A program made the position numbers and the translations under genes. The notes below the pieces were generated by a model. It saw only the letters and a program-made list of their open reading frames with translations. It made no database searches and had not been told where the DNA came from. From contig WHVA01000149.1 in the NCBI GenBank assembly GCA_015179125.1, forward strand, positions 1-64,000: a DNA stretch of 64,000 nucleotides. The letters run 5' to 3'. Positions 10,960 through 23,892 of the stretch are shown here, piece by piece (position 1 is the first letter of the stretch; every line of letters starts with the position of its first letter). This DNA comes from Gautieria morchelliformis (Eukaryota; Basidiomycota; Agaricomycetes; Gomphales; Gomphaceae).

Positions 10960-13900
10960 TTACTGTATGTGGATTTTATACAAAGTGCATGGGAGATGCT
11001 GGGTGTGCAATAAGTTAATCCCAGTGTTTATCGGTACCCCTGCGCTTTGTGTCACCTTGCGAGGAGTTTCCTTGATCAGGAGGAGCTGCCCGCTAGTCGG
11101 CCCGTTAATCAGAGTCTGGTCCATAAAGGCCTTTAAGCTCACCTTGATATCAGGTCTTTTCTTGGGAATGAACATAGAAACTTCTTTGGGGCGCCGCTTC
11201 TTTGGGAAAGGTGGATGCGGCAATAGCGGCTTCTCTTCAGTATCACTTCTGCCACGGAGAGATGGTGCAGGACGGTGGGTATCAGTATCCGCCGAGGTGC
11301 GACGTTTCCTGTACACGCTCGACGATGCTGTTTCGCTGAGCGCCATTGAGTCTTCAGTGCCTATTGGTGTGTTCGAAGGCCCAGCGCCAACAAAAGACGT
11401 ATTAGTGACTACCACCATTGACTGAGATTTACTCTGGACAAATTCTTTAGGAGTTTTCAGGTCGTCAGGAATGGGAACTAAGTGATTGGCGGCTGGAATT
11501 GGCGGGGGCAGGGAAGTTACGGGATGGTTCAAAGGACGGCGGTATGTCGATGGATCTGCCTGGCCATAATATACCAGTTAGTTGGTTTGTGCTAATGCGG
11601 AAGATGAACATACATCTAGTAGGCGGGCAGCGCTTCGAGATTCTTGAACAATGGCTTTCCACATTGGATCGCTACGCCCAAGCGTGGCAGCATGTCCCAA
11701 AATGAAGAGAGATGCTCTTGCTCTCGTTATAGCAACATTGAGGCGACGTTGGTCTGCCAGGAACCCAACTGATTGAACACCCGGACCTGCGCGAACACAT
11801 GAAAGAATGATGATATCTTTCTCCTGGCCCTGAAAACCATCCACGGTGTTGAAATCAACCTTCCCTACTATATCCATGCCGAAGACTGCTTGGAACTTCC
11901 GCTTCAGCTCCAAAAGCTGTGCACGATACATGGTTATCACACCAATGCGAAAGTCCAAGTCAACCTCGGGATATTCGGTTTTGATCCGGTTGTAAAGCGC
12001 CACGGCGACCTCACATTCAGTATGGTTCATCAGTGAATGGCCACTATGAGCCTGCTGCTCTCTCCCGCTGGCCACGTTGACAAACTTGTAGGTCCCGAAA
12101 AGAGGATGTTTGTGCCAAAGCTGGGAGGTTTTCTCAGCCATCCCAGGGCCATCATACAGACGCTGCCCGTAGAAGAGAGTACTGGGCAGGCGACTGATAT
12201 CTGGGTGCATTCGGTATTGAATGCTTGAAAAATCTTAAACGACTGTGTGGGTCTGTCAAGTGTGAACACATACCTCAATAAGTGAACGGCATCTGGTCGG
12301 TTCTTCTGGAGCCGCACAAATAAGGATTGGCCATAACCAAACTTGTTCGCAAGGGGTGAAAGGACCGTAGGGGGTAACTGTTGAGGGTCTATGATGCATA
12401 TTAGCATGAACCAAGCAGATAGCAATGAATGTCTCGCACCACCAACCATGATACATCGCTTTGATCTATACTTCAATGGAATGAGAGAGCTAAGCTCAAC
12501 TGATTGTGCAGCCTCATCAATGACAACCATGTCAAAATTCAAATTCTCTAGGACCTCATGACCTGCCCCGGACAAGGTCGAACAAATAACATCCGCGTTC
12601 ATCAGCACCTCAGCACGGTATTTCCGCCGAGCGGCGTCGAGAGTGCGTGAATCAGACTTCTGCTGATCCTTGATTCGATTCAACTGTTGAGACAATGACA
12701 TCCGTTTATTATTCAAAGATTTGAGTTCGAGTTCGAGTTCTTGCAACCTAAAAGCGTTATCATGAAGGTTGGTCATTTCCTGCAATTTCAAGGTCCTTAT
12801 GTTCCTAAGAGCATCCATCTCTGCGCGCAAGGACGTCATAGTGGTCGACGCAAAGGTAGCACTTGTCTGCCTGGGGTCGGAGTTCAGTCGTTGATCCACT
12901 AGCTGATCAAGAAAAATATCCTTGACACTGATATTGACCACCTGCTCGGCACCGACACGGACGATATTAGGCACGACCAGACGTCCCAAGGAGTCGCGAA
13001 CGCCGTCCTTTAAACGCTTCGCCACCTCATCGATCGCAGCATTGCTTGGTGCACAAACTAGCATCTTGAGTGGTGGCATTTTCTCAGGTGGTGCGTGACT
13101 GCGGCCAGCTTGGACAACCGTCGCAGGAGAAGAGCGGGTAGAGAGGAAAGCCCCCACAATGCCGCAGATTGTCCAGGTCTTCCCCGTTCCAGGGGGACTG
13201 GACTCTGAATCAGTATGTGCATGGGACGCTGTAAAGGTTCAAATACCCTTGAACTAAGGAGAAGCCATCAGTCCGCATCGATCCAAGGATTGCAATTGCT
13301 TGAGGCTTGTTCACGTGGTAAGCTTTCATGGCCTGCTCCACTTGCGATGCCGGTAGCTCAGGGACACCTGCCAGCTGTGGCCGCATTATCTCAGCATAGA
13401 AATCATAATACGGGAGTGCCTTAAGCGCAGCATACTCGCGAGCGATGGTACTCAAGCTGCATGCCATGAAATCAGTGCAAGGTGCCAGCATACAAAGTTG
13501 TGACGTACCTGAACACCTTGGTGAGGCGCCACTGGGTACTGACATACAGCCCTGGATCTACAGCTTTGGCAGTGACGAGGATGCGGAGAGTGACTTGAAT
13601 CTCGGCCGACATTCTAGCTGAGGACTGCACCTTGGCAAGAATAGAGTCTTGGCCCCCAAACTTACGAAGGAGGACTATATCCGTCTCCGCCAGCCACCAT
13701 CGTTCCGGAGGTCTGTCAACCACAGACACGTCTAGATCAAGCCAGTCGTCGATATACTGCCGCGAGTTAATTCTGCACGTATGTGTCTCAGGACCAACTT
13801 CTTCCTTGCTCTTGATCAATTGGTTCCAACACTCTAACGTCAACAATGGCTCGAATATCTCTTGGTATTCGTGGCCGGATGTAAATTGATCTCTAATTGG

Positions 13901-16900
13901 GACGTATGGCGGATGATCTCCCAAAACAGGAGGCTCAGGACCCTCGTGATCATAGTTCCAGGATAAAATGATGCGGTGAAGAGGTCGCAGATCTGGTTTC
14001 ATCCGCAAGGCTGCTTTTTGCGCTTCTTCACGCTTACGAATTCTGTCTAAAGCAGCATTACGTCCGGTGAATTCTGTATTCATCAACCTAACTGTTCGTC
14101 GTTGGGCAGGCTTCTTGGAATGCGGGGATTTTTGTAACTTCCCCAACGATGCCAGGCCTCGAGGACCGTCTTCCTCATCTGATCCCGAAGATGAGGAAGA
14201 CGAAGACGAATGTGAAATGCCCAGTTTCGTGGATATAGTCTCGTCCTTTAGGGTACGTTCTCTGTGGGAAACCTCGGAGGACAAATCGGCTCGTTGAATG
14301 GAACGGCTTCCGCCACTAGACCCGGCAGCCGTTCCTTGGCGCGAGCGTACCTCCGCCTGTGGGACTGATTTGCCACTACTTGTTTCAACAAAAGGTTTTG
14401 ATACGAGAGACCTCGATGCTCCACCAGAAAATTTGGAGGGTACGGTCATAAAACCATCCAGCTTCCGCTGACGAAGCCCCTTGTAAGGTGTGTGAGAGCC
14501 TTTATGAGTAGGAGCGGCCCTCAGGTTCACCGGTGGCTTGGGCTCTCCGATAATTTGAATGTCGTCAACATCGTCATTATCATCCTTATTGAAGAACGAT
14601 AATGCTGACGCAAGTTCTGACAGGTGAGTCTCAGATAATCTGGTCTGCTGGTTCTCCGGTATCGACTTGCGACGAGAAGCATCCAAGACCTTTTCTAGCC
14701 TCGCAAGAGAATCTTGAGAAGGTCTGACCTCCGCTTCACGGAAACAATCCATGAGAGTTTGGACCAAATGAGACGACTGGTGGAGGAGTTCCATGTCAGT
14801 CAAGCGCAACCACCGGATAGACTCCGTCAAGACTGGTTGTAAATCGTTTAACATGTCATGGCCAATCTGGGATGGCTTTCGGGGAGAAGCCATTGCTAGT
14901 TTGGACTGCTGAGAAACGAATAAGGCAGCAGCTTCGAAAGTTCGCCTTTGGGCCACCAAATCCCGTGCGAAAATCAGCGCGTCTCGCATCCAATCTACCA
15001 TAACCTCCGGTTCATTTACCTTGGACCAAGTGGGTGTGCGTCGAAAAATGGTCGTAATGGCGCCACACATCAGACGCCACAACTTGGGTAGTCGTGTCTG
15101 TGACTGCAACTTCTCTGAACCACCACCGAAATGCTCATCAAATAATAAACCATCCCGACCATTTGTTAAAACCTCTATGACATCCGTCATGCATCTTACC
15201 AATGATTTTGCAAGGCTGCAAGCATCCGGGAACAGCGGTGCACAATCGTTGAAGGTAGAAACAGCTGTAGCAATCCCATCCAAAGCTAAAGCTGGAATGT
15301 CCTTGATGATTGCACGAATACAATCAGAACGCAGATCCACATCGTATGCTTGGCCCAAAAAGATTTGGGAGGCCATCTGAAGCTCTTCTACAGGGGATAG
15401 TAACAGTGCTAAAAGTTGCTCGGCCATGTCTGGACGGTGAATCAGAGATTGCACGACTTGGGCTGTGCTTGACGTCGCGTTCGTGTATCGAGTTACCGTG
15501 TCTAAGAATCCGGCTCGCATGGCCTGAAGTCCTGCATTAACAGCGGCGATGATGTGTGCAATATCCCCCCGCAGCGCCGCAGGAAGACTTTTCGGATTAA
15601 AGGCATCCGAAGACAGCGTGTCCAAATAAGCCGAACGCGCAACCAACGAGATAAGTAATGCGAGGCTTTCACCGTCCATATCACCAACGGCATCGTACAT
15701 ATTCCGCCAAATTTGTTTGCGGAATAAGGGCTCCTGAAGGTCATATTTACGTTTTATCCCAGTTGATGATGTATGTTGGTGCACCACATCAGAAAGTTGG
15801 AAGATGACTGTCTCAGCATGGGAGGCGTCGGTTTCCAAGGCATGGAGGAGCAGCCGCCGTGCTGCAGCGCGAGCCGTTTGCCATGGTTGTGTGATTTGAT
15901 TGGGGGATAGTGCGACATTCACTATGGCCTCGGCGTGAATATCAAGTACATGACGGACGGCAGAGAACGTCTTGCTGTGATTATCCGCCTTCGTGGACTG
16001 AAGAACTTCGTTCAGGACCTGAAATGCAGAATCGAGAGTTTGGCCTAAGAAGGAACGAATGTAATGGTGTAAAATGCTCACAATGAGTATGGATGCCATT
16101 ATTGTTGGTCGTTTGTCTTTGAAACGTTCGTGCTGCAGTTCTTCACATGCGAATCCCACAACTTTCTTCAACACGTCTCCAAATATTGGCATGTCGCTGA
16201 GGGAAGTAAGGTACACTTGAAACCACTCCATAAACCACGGTTGTTGTAGAGTGTTCGAATCCGAATCTTGAATCATACGCAGGTACATAGCATTGTCCTT
16301 GATAGAGTCAAAAACAACTTGCGGAAAATCAAGGCTCTCGCCCTGCCAGAGGACTCTTCCATGTTTCTTTAAGAGATAGATAAACGCCCGAAGCACATCG
16401 GAGAAGTCTGGCATCACGTTTATCAAAAGAGAGAAGCGGTCTACTAAAAGTCATAACGTACGAGGGCCCTTGTCATGCAAATGTCCAATGATGGCATGGC
16501 GACATACACGTGCTGTACGACTCTCACTTTCCATGAGAGTAGGGGGGAGAGCTCGAAGAAAGCTCTGCAAGCCTGACCATAAGGCAGAAGGGGACACTGT
16601 GAAATATTTACCAAGCGGACGAGCGGAGTTGTCGTTTCTATCAGGTCGCAGTGATGTTGTGAGGGACCCCGTTAGGGCAGTAGCAACGGCTTGAAACACC
16701 GTTTCATAGCTGCCCACAAATTTGTCCTCGTCAATGGTTGAGCATCCGACCAATTGCTTCTGTGCCCAGGTTCGGATCTCTGTTTTCTCGTGGAAAACAA
16801 GCAGGAGCAGACCCGGAGGTACCGCGACGGGCCATCCTGAGGATATGAAAGCGGGAGGATGCTCCTGAAGGATATGAATAATTTCTGAGCTCTCGAATAA

Positions 16901-17472
16901 TGGGACAGCGGCGAGCACATGGTAGAATACCGGTGCTGGTAAATCACCGAAACTCTTTTTAGATCCCGGGGTGACACCAGCACATTTGATAGCGTCGAGA
17001 ACAATACAGACTTCCCACTTATCTATGGTAGAGAAAAACAAGTCCAGTACAGGGTTTGAAAAGGCCGCAAAATAACTTCGGAACAAGTCAGACATGGGTG
17101 TGTTTTTATTGGTCTATGATTTACGCACGTATCTCTGGAAGCGACCTTTGCGTCCATATAGCCTTGCACGCAACCTGCACAACCATGCAGCATCCCTGCC
17201 ATCTTTGTTTTCCAGGCTTCCACCCTTGCATTATCCGAGTAGGCATGTAAGCGAAGAAGGAAAGTTGCTGCCTCTGCTACAACCGGCTGCGCCTTATCGC
17301 AGAACCAATGAAGGATGCCTTCCCCGTTAGAAGGTGCATTCATGAGTAAAGTATATATGGGAGCTAGGACTGCATCCTGAGAACCTTGGGTGTTGATGGG
17401 CTCCTTCCTCAGATGTTCCAGCGTGCGCACTACCTCAGCCTCCTTCGGAAGACGTGAGCCACTGGAAGACAT
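10960..17472 (-). CDS. SEN1: Sen1-type RNA/DNA helicase (SF1B)
   Basis: Nuclear helicase that in yeasts ends non-coding RNA transcription and removes R-loops. Eight exons can be joined in one frame: 17472-17129, 17075-16462, 16407-13509, 13456-13247, 13197-12440, 12388-12274, 12223-11614, 11559-10960. This gives 2,049 residues, close to yeast Sen1. The N-terminal ~1,300 residues are helical. A low-complexity linker (Ser run and EEDGP near 14200) precedes the helicase. Motifs: Walker A GPPGTGKT built across the fourth intron, DEAAQS (motif II), GDPQQLPP (III), IQYRMHP across the sixth intron, VDGFQGQEKD (V) and VAITRA (VI). A coiled coil inserted between motifs Ia and II (about 12840-12640) is typical. 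The C-terminal tail is basic/Pro-rich (KKRRPKE). The start is the first ATG of the open frame, 225 bases from the divergent translin start. All key residues are present. Confidence 0.93.
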
Positions 17473-17696
17473 GATCTTTATGGATGATTAGGGCATGTTC
17501 AATGATGACTGAATACGAAGCCGATTTCTTACAAACTGCAGCCGCTGGGACCACTCAGACTAGAGACTAGAGCACCTTACCCAATTGAAGTAGTGAAGGA
17601 TAACAAAACGCGCGCACGCGTTGCGGTGTGCGCCTGGCCTGTGGATGGCGGAGTCTATCGGTGATCTGAGTCAACGCGGAGTCTTATTTGGACACG
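17473..17696. promoter_or_regulatory. Shared SEN1/translin divergent promoter region
   Basis: Only 224 bases separate the two start codons, so both promoters must lie here or overlap the first exons. A GC-rich block at 17607-17635 contains ACGCG and the palindrome ACGCGT (17616-17621), which in yeasts is the MBF/MCB site. I see no TATA box. The motif assignment is by resemblance only. Confidence 0.45.
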
Positions 17697-18903
17697 ATGG
17701 ACGAACGAGACTTAGCATTGTTAACGAAGCTGTTGGACAAGGATGTAGAGCTCGGGGAGGTTGTTGATCTTCGTTGATCTATTTTTTTTCGGGGCTCAAC
17801 CGTGTGTTTGTTTCACAGAAGCTACGTGACCAGGGGACGGAACTAGAAAAGAAGACCAGAGCGATTGTAGGACTTCTCAACAAGATTCACTCAACCCCCT
17901 CGCAGTCCAGTGCATCATCCAATCTCCCTTTGGTTGGCAATTTTTCACCGACCCTGTTTTAATCGTAGTACCTGCTCTTGTGGATACGGCCCGGCCTATG
18001 CTAGCCGACTGTCAAGCAAGCACCGCTGCGATTGCAGCACTAATACCACCCCATCAGTTCTGGAGGTTCATCATCTTATTCCACTGTTATTTCCTGATTT
18101 AATTGTATTTCATCCAGGTGGAGAAATACATGGCAGCGACAGGCAACAACTTGCGAGCCATTTCCCTGTCTATTGTGTTAATATTCTCCGTTGACAGATT
18201 CAATCTGCTGTATTTACCGCTGCACTTGTAGAATATCTCTCCACCGGCGATCTCCTCTCTCTCCCTCGAGCAAGTGAAATCCTCGGAAGTAATATTTCCG
18301 ACACCTCCCTATTTCTATATCGCTGACGATACAAATCTGCGTGGCAGTCAAGGAAGAGTGGAAGGATAGATTGTATCTTCAAGCCGAGGACTACCTTCTT
18401 GGCCTTATCAGTCTCGTCAACGAATTGGTTAGTTCGGCATAAGTTTTCCGTCTGGCATATATATGTATCTTACGCTGTTGGCCAGTCACGATACTGCGTG
18501 AATGTAGTTACAATGGGAAATCACGAGGAACCGATCAGGATATCAAATTTTGTCAAGGTGAACCCCGCCTCGTATTTCAACGAAAGAAATATCGCTATCT
18601 GACTGACCTTGGGCATGTAAAGGATATGTTTGCTGGATTTTCGATGGTAAGTGTCATGGAAGGGGCGTTTGACAGCGTAAATTGACACCCCAGTGGCACA
18701 GCTAAACTTAAAAAACGACCTTTTGCGAAGGCGATTCGATAGCTTGAAGTACGACATCAAGAAGATTGAAGAGGGTAAGCCGTTTTTGTTTTTCGGAAGT
18801 TCGTGTGATGGTAACACCTGAATGGATCACAGTCGTCTATGACCTTTCGTTGCGCAGATTGGCGCCACAAACGAGAGAGCTGTCACCATCCGCTCAGGAC
18901 TAA
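17697..18903 (+). CDS. TSN: Translin
   Basis: Single-strand nucleic acid binding protein; with TRAX it forms the C3PO endoribonuclease. Ten exons keep frame: 17697-17759, 17819-17909, 17969-18065, 18118-18142, 18198-18288, 18348-18427, 18486-18557, 18623-18646, 18702-18774, 18833-18903. The product is 228 residues, the length of human translin. Recognisable blocks: LRDQGTELEKKTRAI near the N-terminus, TAALVEYLSTGDLL, EDYLLGLISLVNEL, EPIRISNFVKDMFAGF, then NDLLRRRFDSLKYD and IKKIEEVVYDLSLR. The intron after 18142 seems to use a GC donor (CAG/GCAACA); the others are GT-AG. No partner TRAX gene is seen in the window. Transcribed away from SEN1. Confidence 0.93.
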
Positions 18904-19159
18904 AACGGCACCGTCAAAAACACAGTGTTTTTGGCCATCCTTGACGCGTAGTAAAAATACTGTAATAATACTTTTGATGCTTTGATGTTGCTTTCACAAT
19001 GCTACTCGTGTTTTGGTGTAGCCGCTGGGATTTGCTTCCGCGAGCCTGAGCTGCTGCCTCGGCTAGCTGCGGAGACGTGGACTGGCATTCACAATTATCC
19101 TCACCTACTACACATATCTCAGGCTCGCAACTACTTCAATCCATATTAGTAACTCGTAT

Positions 19160-20488
19160 ATGGATCGCAGAAGAGCCGGCCAGAAACGGCCAGCCCCATC
19201 CGAAGGTAAGACTATGCTCAGTGGAAAATGCCTCTAACACTTGATTTTGCAGAAATCCAATGCTGGCAGAACGTTTGCGCATCTCTCGATCATTTACGGC
19301 GCTTGTCTGTGAATCCGACCACCTCTGAAGCAATTTCGCGCGTAAACAGAATTATTAGCTCACTCTCTCCAGACGATCAGATCTTTGAGAACCCCGACAC
19401 CTTGAAACACTCACACAAGAAATTATTCATCAGTATCACAGAAATACGTGACTCAACGGAAAAAGAATCCAAGTTAATATCTTACTGATACTTCCTGTAT
19501 TGACCTGACTCGCAATCGCAGAGCCATTGACGATGCCCTTGAGCAAGTAGGAATTCTTCTGGCACTTAGACAAGCCCCGGAAATAGTGCATCAAGGTATT
19601 ATTCTATTTCTGATATTCTCCGTTCCTCATCGCCTCTCAGAGAAACGAGTCAAACGGCAGCGGCTGTCTTCCCCGTCCTCAACACCACCAACACCACTTA
19701 GAATGGCAACCCCCCCGCCTCTTCAGCTGCTCCTGTTCGCCCTTCTCAAGGAATCCCCCTCCAGCCTGCAATACCTTTTTCCCGCGATCCGAAGGCTCGT
19801 CGCGAGGCCCTCGCGCGACAGCTGCCTCTTCAATCAGGTCGAAAGGTCGCTTTTCATCAGCCTATGACAAAAGGCGCTCCATTACATACCAAAGGTGATC
19901 ATGGTGGAGGTGAAGGTGATAGTGATACTTGGATATTAGCTGTCGTCAAAAAATGCATAAATCAGGATAAGAATCGGTTTGCTGGATTAATATTGCAGTC
20001 TGCGTGTCAACTAACCCAAATTCGATAGATATGAGGTCCAAGACGCAGAAGAAGCGGAAGATGGTCAACCTGGACAGTCAGTCTCCATTACCAGTCCTTA
20101 TTGTTATCCTGCTCACTCTCACAAGATCATATAATACCACCTTACGGAGTCTCATCCCGCTCCCTGATCCATCTGCGCCACCAAATAGCGCAATGCATCC
20201 AAATTCTTACGAGGAATATCCTGTTGGGTCTATCGTGATGGGGCTCTACCCGGATACAAGCTGCTTCTATCGTGCTGAAGTTGTTGCTGCTCCCCGGGAC
20301 TCACAGCCAGGCTCACGGGTATGTTTTTTGCGAACAATGCAGATAATCATGTTAACTAGTTTATCTAGACGGCAGCATCGTCGAAAAACACTTCAAGTTC
20401 CATGTATCGGCTGAAGTTTGAGGACGACGATGACCAAGTCCGGGCAGTTGCTTCCCAGTGGGTGGTCGAGTGGCCTGGACAGACGTAA
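19160..20488 (+). CDS. SGF29: SGF29-like SAGA subunit with C-terminal tandem Tudor domain
   Basis: SGF29 reads H3K4me2/3 through a tandem Tudor domain and tethers the SAGA acetyltransferase complex. Exon 1 (ATG 19160, MDRRRAGQKRPAPSE) joins at 19205/19253 to a helical segment (CWQNVCASLDHLRRL), then across an intron with a CTGAC branch point to KAIDDALEQVGILLALRQAPE (about 19521-19593). A basic/Pro-rich linker (KRQRLSSPSSTPPTP) follows. The C-terminal domain begins near 20190 with EEYPVGSIVMGLYPDTSCFYRAEVV, crosses an intron at about 20319-20370, and ends YRLKFEDDDDQVRAVAS then VVEWPGQT. These are the hallmark Sgf29 motifs (G-S-V-A-LYPDT-FY-A, Y-L-FEDD, V-EW). Middle exon borders (19870-20150) are approximate. 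Confidence 0.85.
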
Positions 20489-21234
20489 TTGAGCCGCGGC
20501 GTTTTTTTTTCTCCAGTCTTTCTCCATTTTGTATTGGCATTATTGTACTGTATACCATCCCAGCCCAAAGGCTCAATTTCCCTGTTGTTTCACCAAGATA
20601 TCGTGACTCCTGAGCCTCATTGCGATCATTCGGGCCGAGCGCTGGGAGAATACTGTAGATGAATGGCCTGAGCCAGTTTGGCAACTAGTACACAACGCAG
20701 CAAACTCACGCCCTCCCGGCTGCATATGCAAACGATTTATACGAAGTATCATGCGTATGGAGTCCCGCTTTAAATATTTGAGGTTCAAACCCAGCGCTGG
20801 TCTGCTTTCCCGCGACCGTTTGAGACATTGAAAAGGACGCAGTCCACGCTCGTCAAGCCATTTCTGCAGTTTGTAGAAGGATTCCTACGAAATATTGGTC
20901 TAGACTTGCATAGTATTCCATGCCCCGAGAATGCTTATCGTCCCGCCGCCTCTGTTTTCCCTGATACTCACGTTTCACCCGCTTTGTGGGTATCCTGAGT
21001 TATAGTCCTGGTGTGAACACTCGTAGTGTTAGACTAAGATGGGGTCGTCAACTGCGCAGAGCCATGTTGGCCTCGTCTCCTGATTTCGAGACGCGTCGAC
21101 TCGCGCACACACCGCCAGCGCTCCCGCTTTCTCCTCTTTTTAGTCCTCCCACCGAATATTGCTCGGCGCGTGAACCCCCCGGGGCCCGACTTTTGCCTCT
21201 CTCTACTCTGTCCACCAACACCCTAGCACCTAAC
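20489..21234. other. Intergenic region upstream of the histone-fold gene
   Basis: No gene supported. A forward ORF starting at 20986 runs in frame into the next gene. It adds 83 low-complexity residues without a domain, so I treat it as 5' leader. Pyrimidine-rich stretches near 21120-21220 resemble a core promoter and transcription start region. Confidence 0.35.
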
Positions 21235-22855
21235 ATGTCCAACATCCTCCGTATCCCGCCGCGGCGCACCCCTACCGCCACGTCCACGATAGACCTCGAC
21301 ATGCCACAGATCATGACCATCAACCAGCTCGCCGCCCCTTCGAGCGAGCCAGATTTCGAAGAGGACTACATCACAGACGACGAGGAGGTCGACGAGATTA
21401 TTGACGACGAGCCTCCTCCAGTGCTGCATAAGCTTAACGGCAAGGGCAAGGGCACGGCGAAGGCCACGCCCAACAACCTCACCCCCAGCGTGACCCCTGC
21501 TCCCTTAGAGCCCCAGAACCCCATACCTGAGCCAGAACTTCCACCGCTGCCTTCTCGTAAGCCCGGGGAGACGCATGTTGACCAGCAAAGAGTTGAGAAG
21601 ATTATAAAGGCGCACGGTGAGCGAGGCCGCACTCTTGGGGGAAACAGGGCTTACGCGGACACAGGAGACTTGTTGCCACCTTCCAAGGACGCCGTGTTCT
21701 TGATATCCCTGGCTGCAGTAGGTGTCCCTCGTATTGGGTTTCAATCGTGCTCTCAACCTAATGCGTTTCAGGAGGAGTTTGTCAAGCGACTCGCAGAGAC
21801 GGGTCGTCGCCACGCCGCGAATGACAAGCGTGAAATCATTGGCCAGCAGGATATGGGTACGTCTACTAAGTTTGTGCATTGTATACACGCTAGTAATCAT
21901 TACAGCAGCATTAGCTGCGCATGCAGACCGCGGCTATTCGTTCCTTCGAGGCACGCGTCTTTGACTCACCATCCTTCCGTGTCCTCATCTATCTTATAGA
22001 AACCGTACCCAGGGCCATCCCTCTCTCACTCGCACTCCAGAAACATACACAAAAGGAAAATGAACGCACACTTATTGCGACTGAACTCGTCCAGCCCTCG
22101 CCGGCCATTGGCAATGGTACCTCCGCCCACTCACATAAAAAGCGCCCGCCACCTTTAAGGGCATCGGTGTATAAGGGCAGAAAAATCCGTACCTCCGCTC
22201 GTCAGGCCAACGGGCGGTCTTCTGCTGCCGCTTCAACGTCCGCTTCTGCGCCCGTATCCGCGGCTGGCTCTCCGAGACCCAAGCGTGCAGCTGCGCAAAG
22301 AGGCCGAGGGAGCTGGGCTCAAGCAGACGAAGATGTACCTGACTACGAGGAAGAAGAGCGGAGTCATCCGCCGCCAGAAGGAGAGCCGATGGATGTCGAC
22401 AATGAGCTTGCGCATTGGAAACCACCCGCTAGGCAGGGATATATGACTATGGGACCTGGAAGAGGCGGGATAATGAAAGGGTTTGGACCAGGCGCATATG
22501 CCAAAGTGGCCGGGTTGGGCGATTCGACACGGTCGGGGTCACCTGGCCTGGGAGGTCACGCGACAAGTCCCCAACGCTCCTCCAGAGGCTCGTGGGGCTT
22601 TCCGCCGGAGCCGCCTCGGTGAGTCTCTGAAGGATCAAGTGTGCTGCGGCTGATCCTGGCTCTAGCAACACCGGGCGGACGATTTATAGCGACCGTACCG
22701 ACGAGGAAGCACGCAAGGCGGCTTTGGAAGCTGAGGAGCTATTAAGGTACCGGCGCGCGCGGGAGAAGATTGAGCATGAGCTCATGGTGCAAGATGACCC
22801 AGATGAACCACCACGACCACACCTACAGCCTCAACAACGGACGTCGGATGCATGA
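21235..22855 (+). CDS. Histone-fold (CBF/NF-Y type) domain protein
   Basis: Starts ATGTCCAACATCC and ends GCATGA. The N-terminal third is acidic and Pro-rich (EEDYITDDEEVDEIIDD). A histone fold follows: RVEKIIKAHGERG, then after a short insert KDAVFLISLAA, and across an intron (about 21718-21770) EEFVKRLAETGRRHAANDKR and EIIGQQDM. This matches the helix 1-2-3 pattern of Dpb3/CHRAC/NF-YC-like subunits (L-V-KIIK, A-FLIS-A-E-FV-LA). After further introns come FLEETVPRAIPLSLALQ, a basic stretch with RGRGSWA, an acidic patch (VPDYEEEERSHPP), a Gly-rich segment and a C-terminal helix (EEARKAALEAEELLRYRRAR). The long tails exceed the usual ~150-residue subunits. It could be a DNA polymerase epsilon or chromatin-remodeller histone-fold subunit; which one I cannot say. 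Confidence 0.7.
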
Positions 22856-23892
22856 CGACGTACAAAACAAGGAACATATCACATAAACCATATTGCATAG
22901 TACAGTATTCAGTTATTTTGAGCGTGAACGCAGTCTGCGTAGAGTGTATTGGGGAGATTAAATATTCATGTTAGATACAGGTGATCATGGTAGAATTCAG
23001 CAACGCTCACCGTCGTCCCACTGTTGCCATGGTGACATGGTGACAGCCTGAAAGCAAGATTACTGTACACGTACATGCACAAGTAAAAAAGTATTCCGAG
23101 GCCTCACCAACACTTGAACATATTGCTGGCAGGCATGCTACGAAATGGATGGTGCTTGAAGCTTGAAGATCTTGCCCTGAGCGGAACTGAATTTTGATTG
23201 CCTCACTGAGCTAGCTTTCCTCTGCCCACAGAAGACAAACATTCCCAGCCTTGCCGACGATTGCGCTGCAGGTCTGCTTCTAGACATGGCATGGATCCAC
23301 TCCAAAGCTGCATAACCCATGTGTCAACCGGAAGAAGGTCGGTCCTAGTTGGCCCACTGTCATGTCACGTAACATCCATGCATGGTGTTAATTATGGGCA
23401 CAGGTGTTGACAGCCATAAGTTTATGAAGCATATATATGTGCCATGACTCCTTTTCTCAAAATGATTAGCATGTGGCTCTGCGCAGCGCGCCTGTCCATG
23501 GTGGCAGATGACTCTCCACATGGTAGACATCAGCTTGCCCACGGTATGTCTTCCGAGTTATGCATTAATTAGTTCATGGCTAAAATGACCCCACGGTAAG
23601 TACATCACAAATTCAGCGTATTGTGAAAATTTAACGTCCAAATCCGATTAACCCCCTCCTTCGATGCTGCAACTCGGGAAGCTGCATTATTTGAAATGAG
23701 CTGTATTAGGTTGTACGCCCATTTTCGTTTGGACGCACGGTCCGGTCATGTCCGCTAATAGTCACGCGTGCACCAGATGGACGAACCGCCAAGCCCATCG
23801 CTAAGCTTCTACAAAAGCACCAATGTTCTGTTTGCGAACCAGGAGCTCTTCGCCCTCCCTGCCAACCGGTCAACAACTGCACCGGAATAACC
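22856..23892. other. Intergenic region, no gene seen
   Basis: Only short ORFs on the reverse strand with no recognisable motif. It should hold the terminator of the histone-fold gene and the promoter of the transporter gene. No RNA gene was recognised. Confidence 0.4.

Noticed and set aside
13472..16426. A 984-codon ORF read as a separate gene starting at 16426
   Set aside because: It is the third exon of SEN1. The true reading enters through a splice at 16408/16407, and exon joins keep frame over the whole 2,049-residue protein.
20780..20800. GGTTCAAACCC resembling a tRNA B box
   Set aside because: No A box at a suitable distance and no cloverleaf could be drawn.
20986..21234. N-terminal extension of the histone-fold protein
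   Set aside because: In frame but low-complexity, with no domain and a promoter-like pyrimidine-rich stretch inside. The ATG at 21235 gives a typical acidic start.
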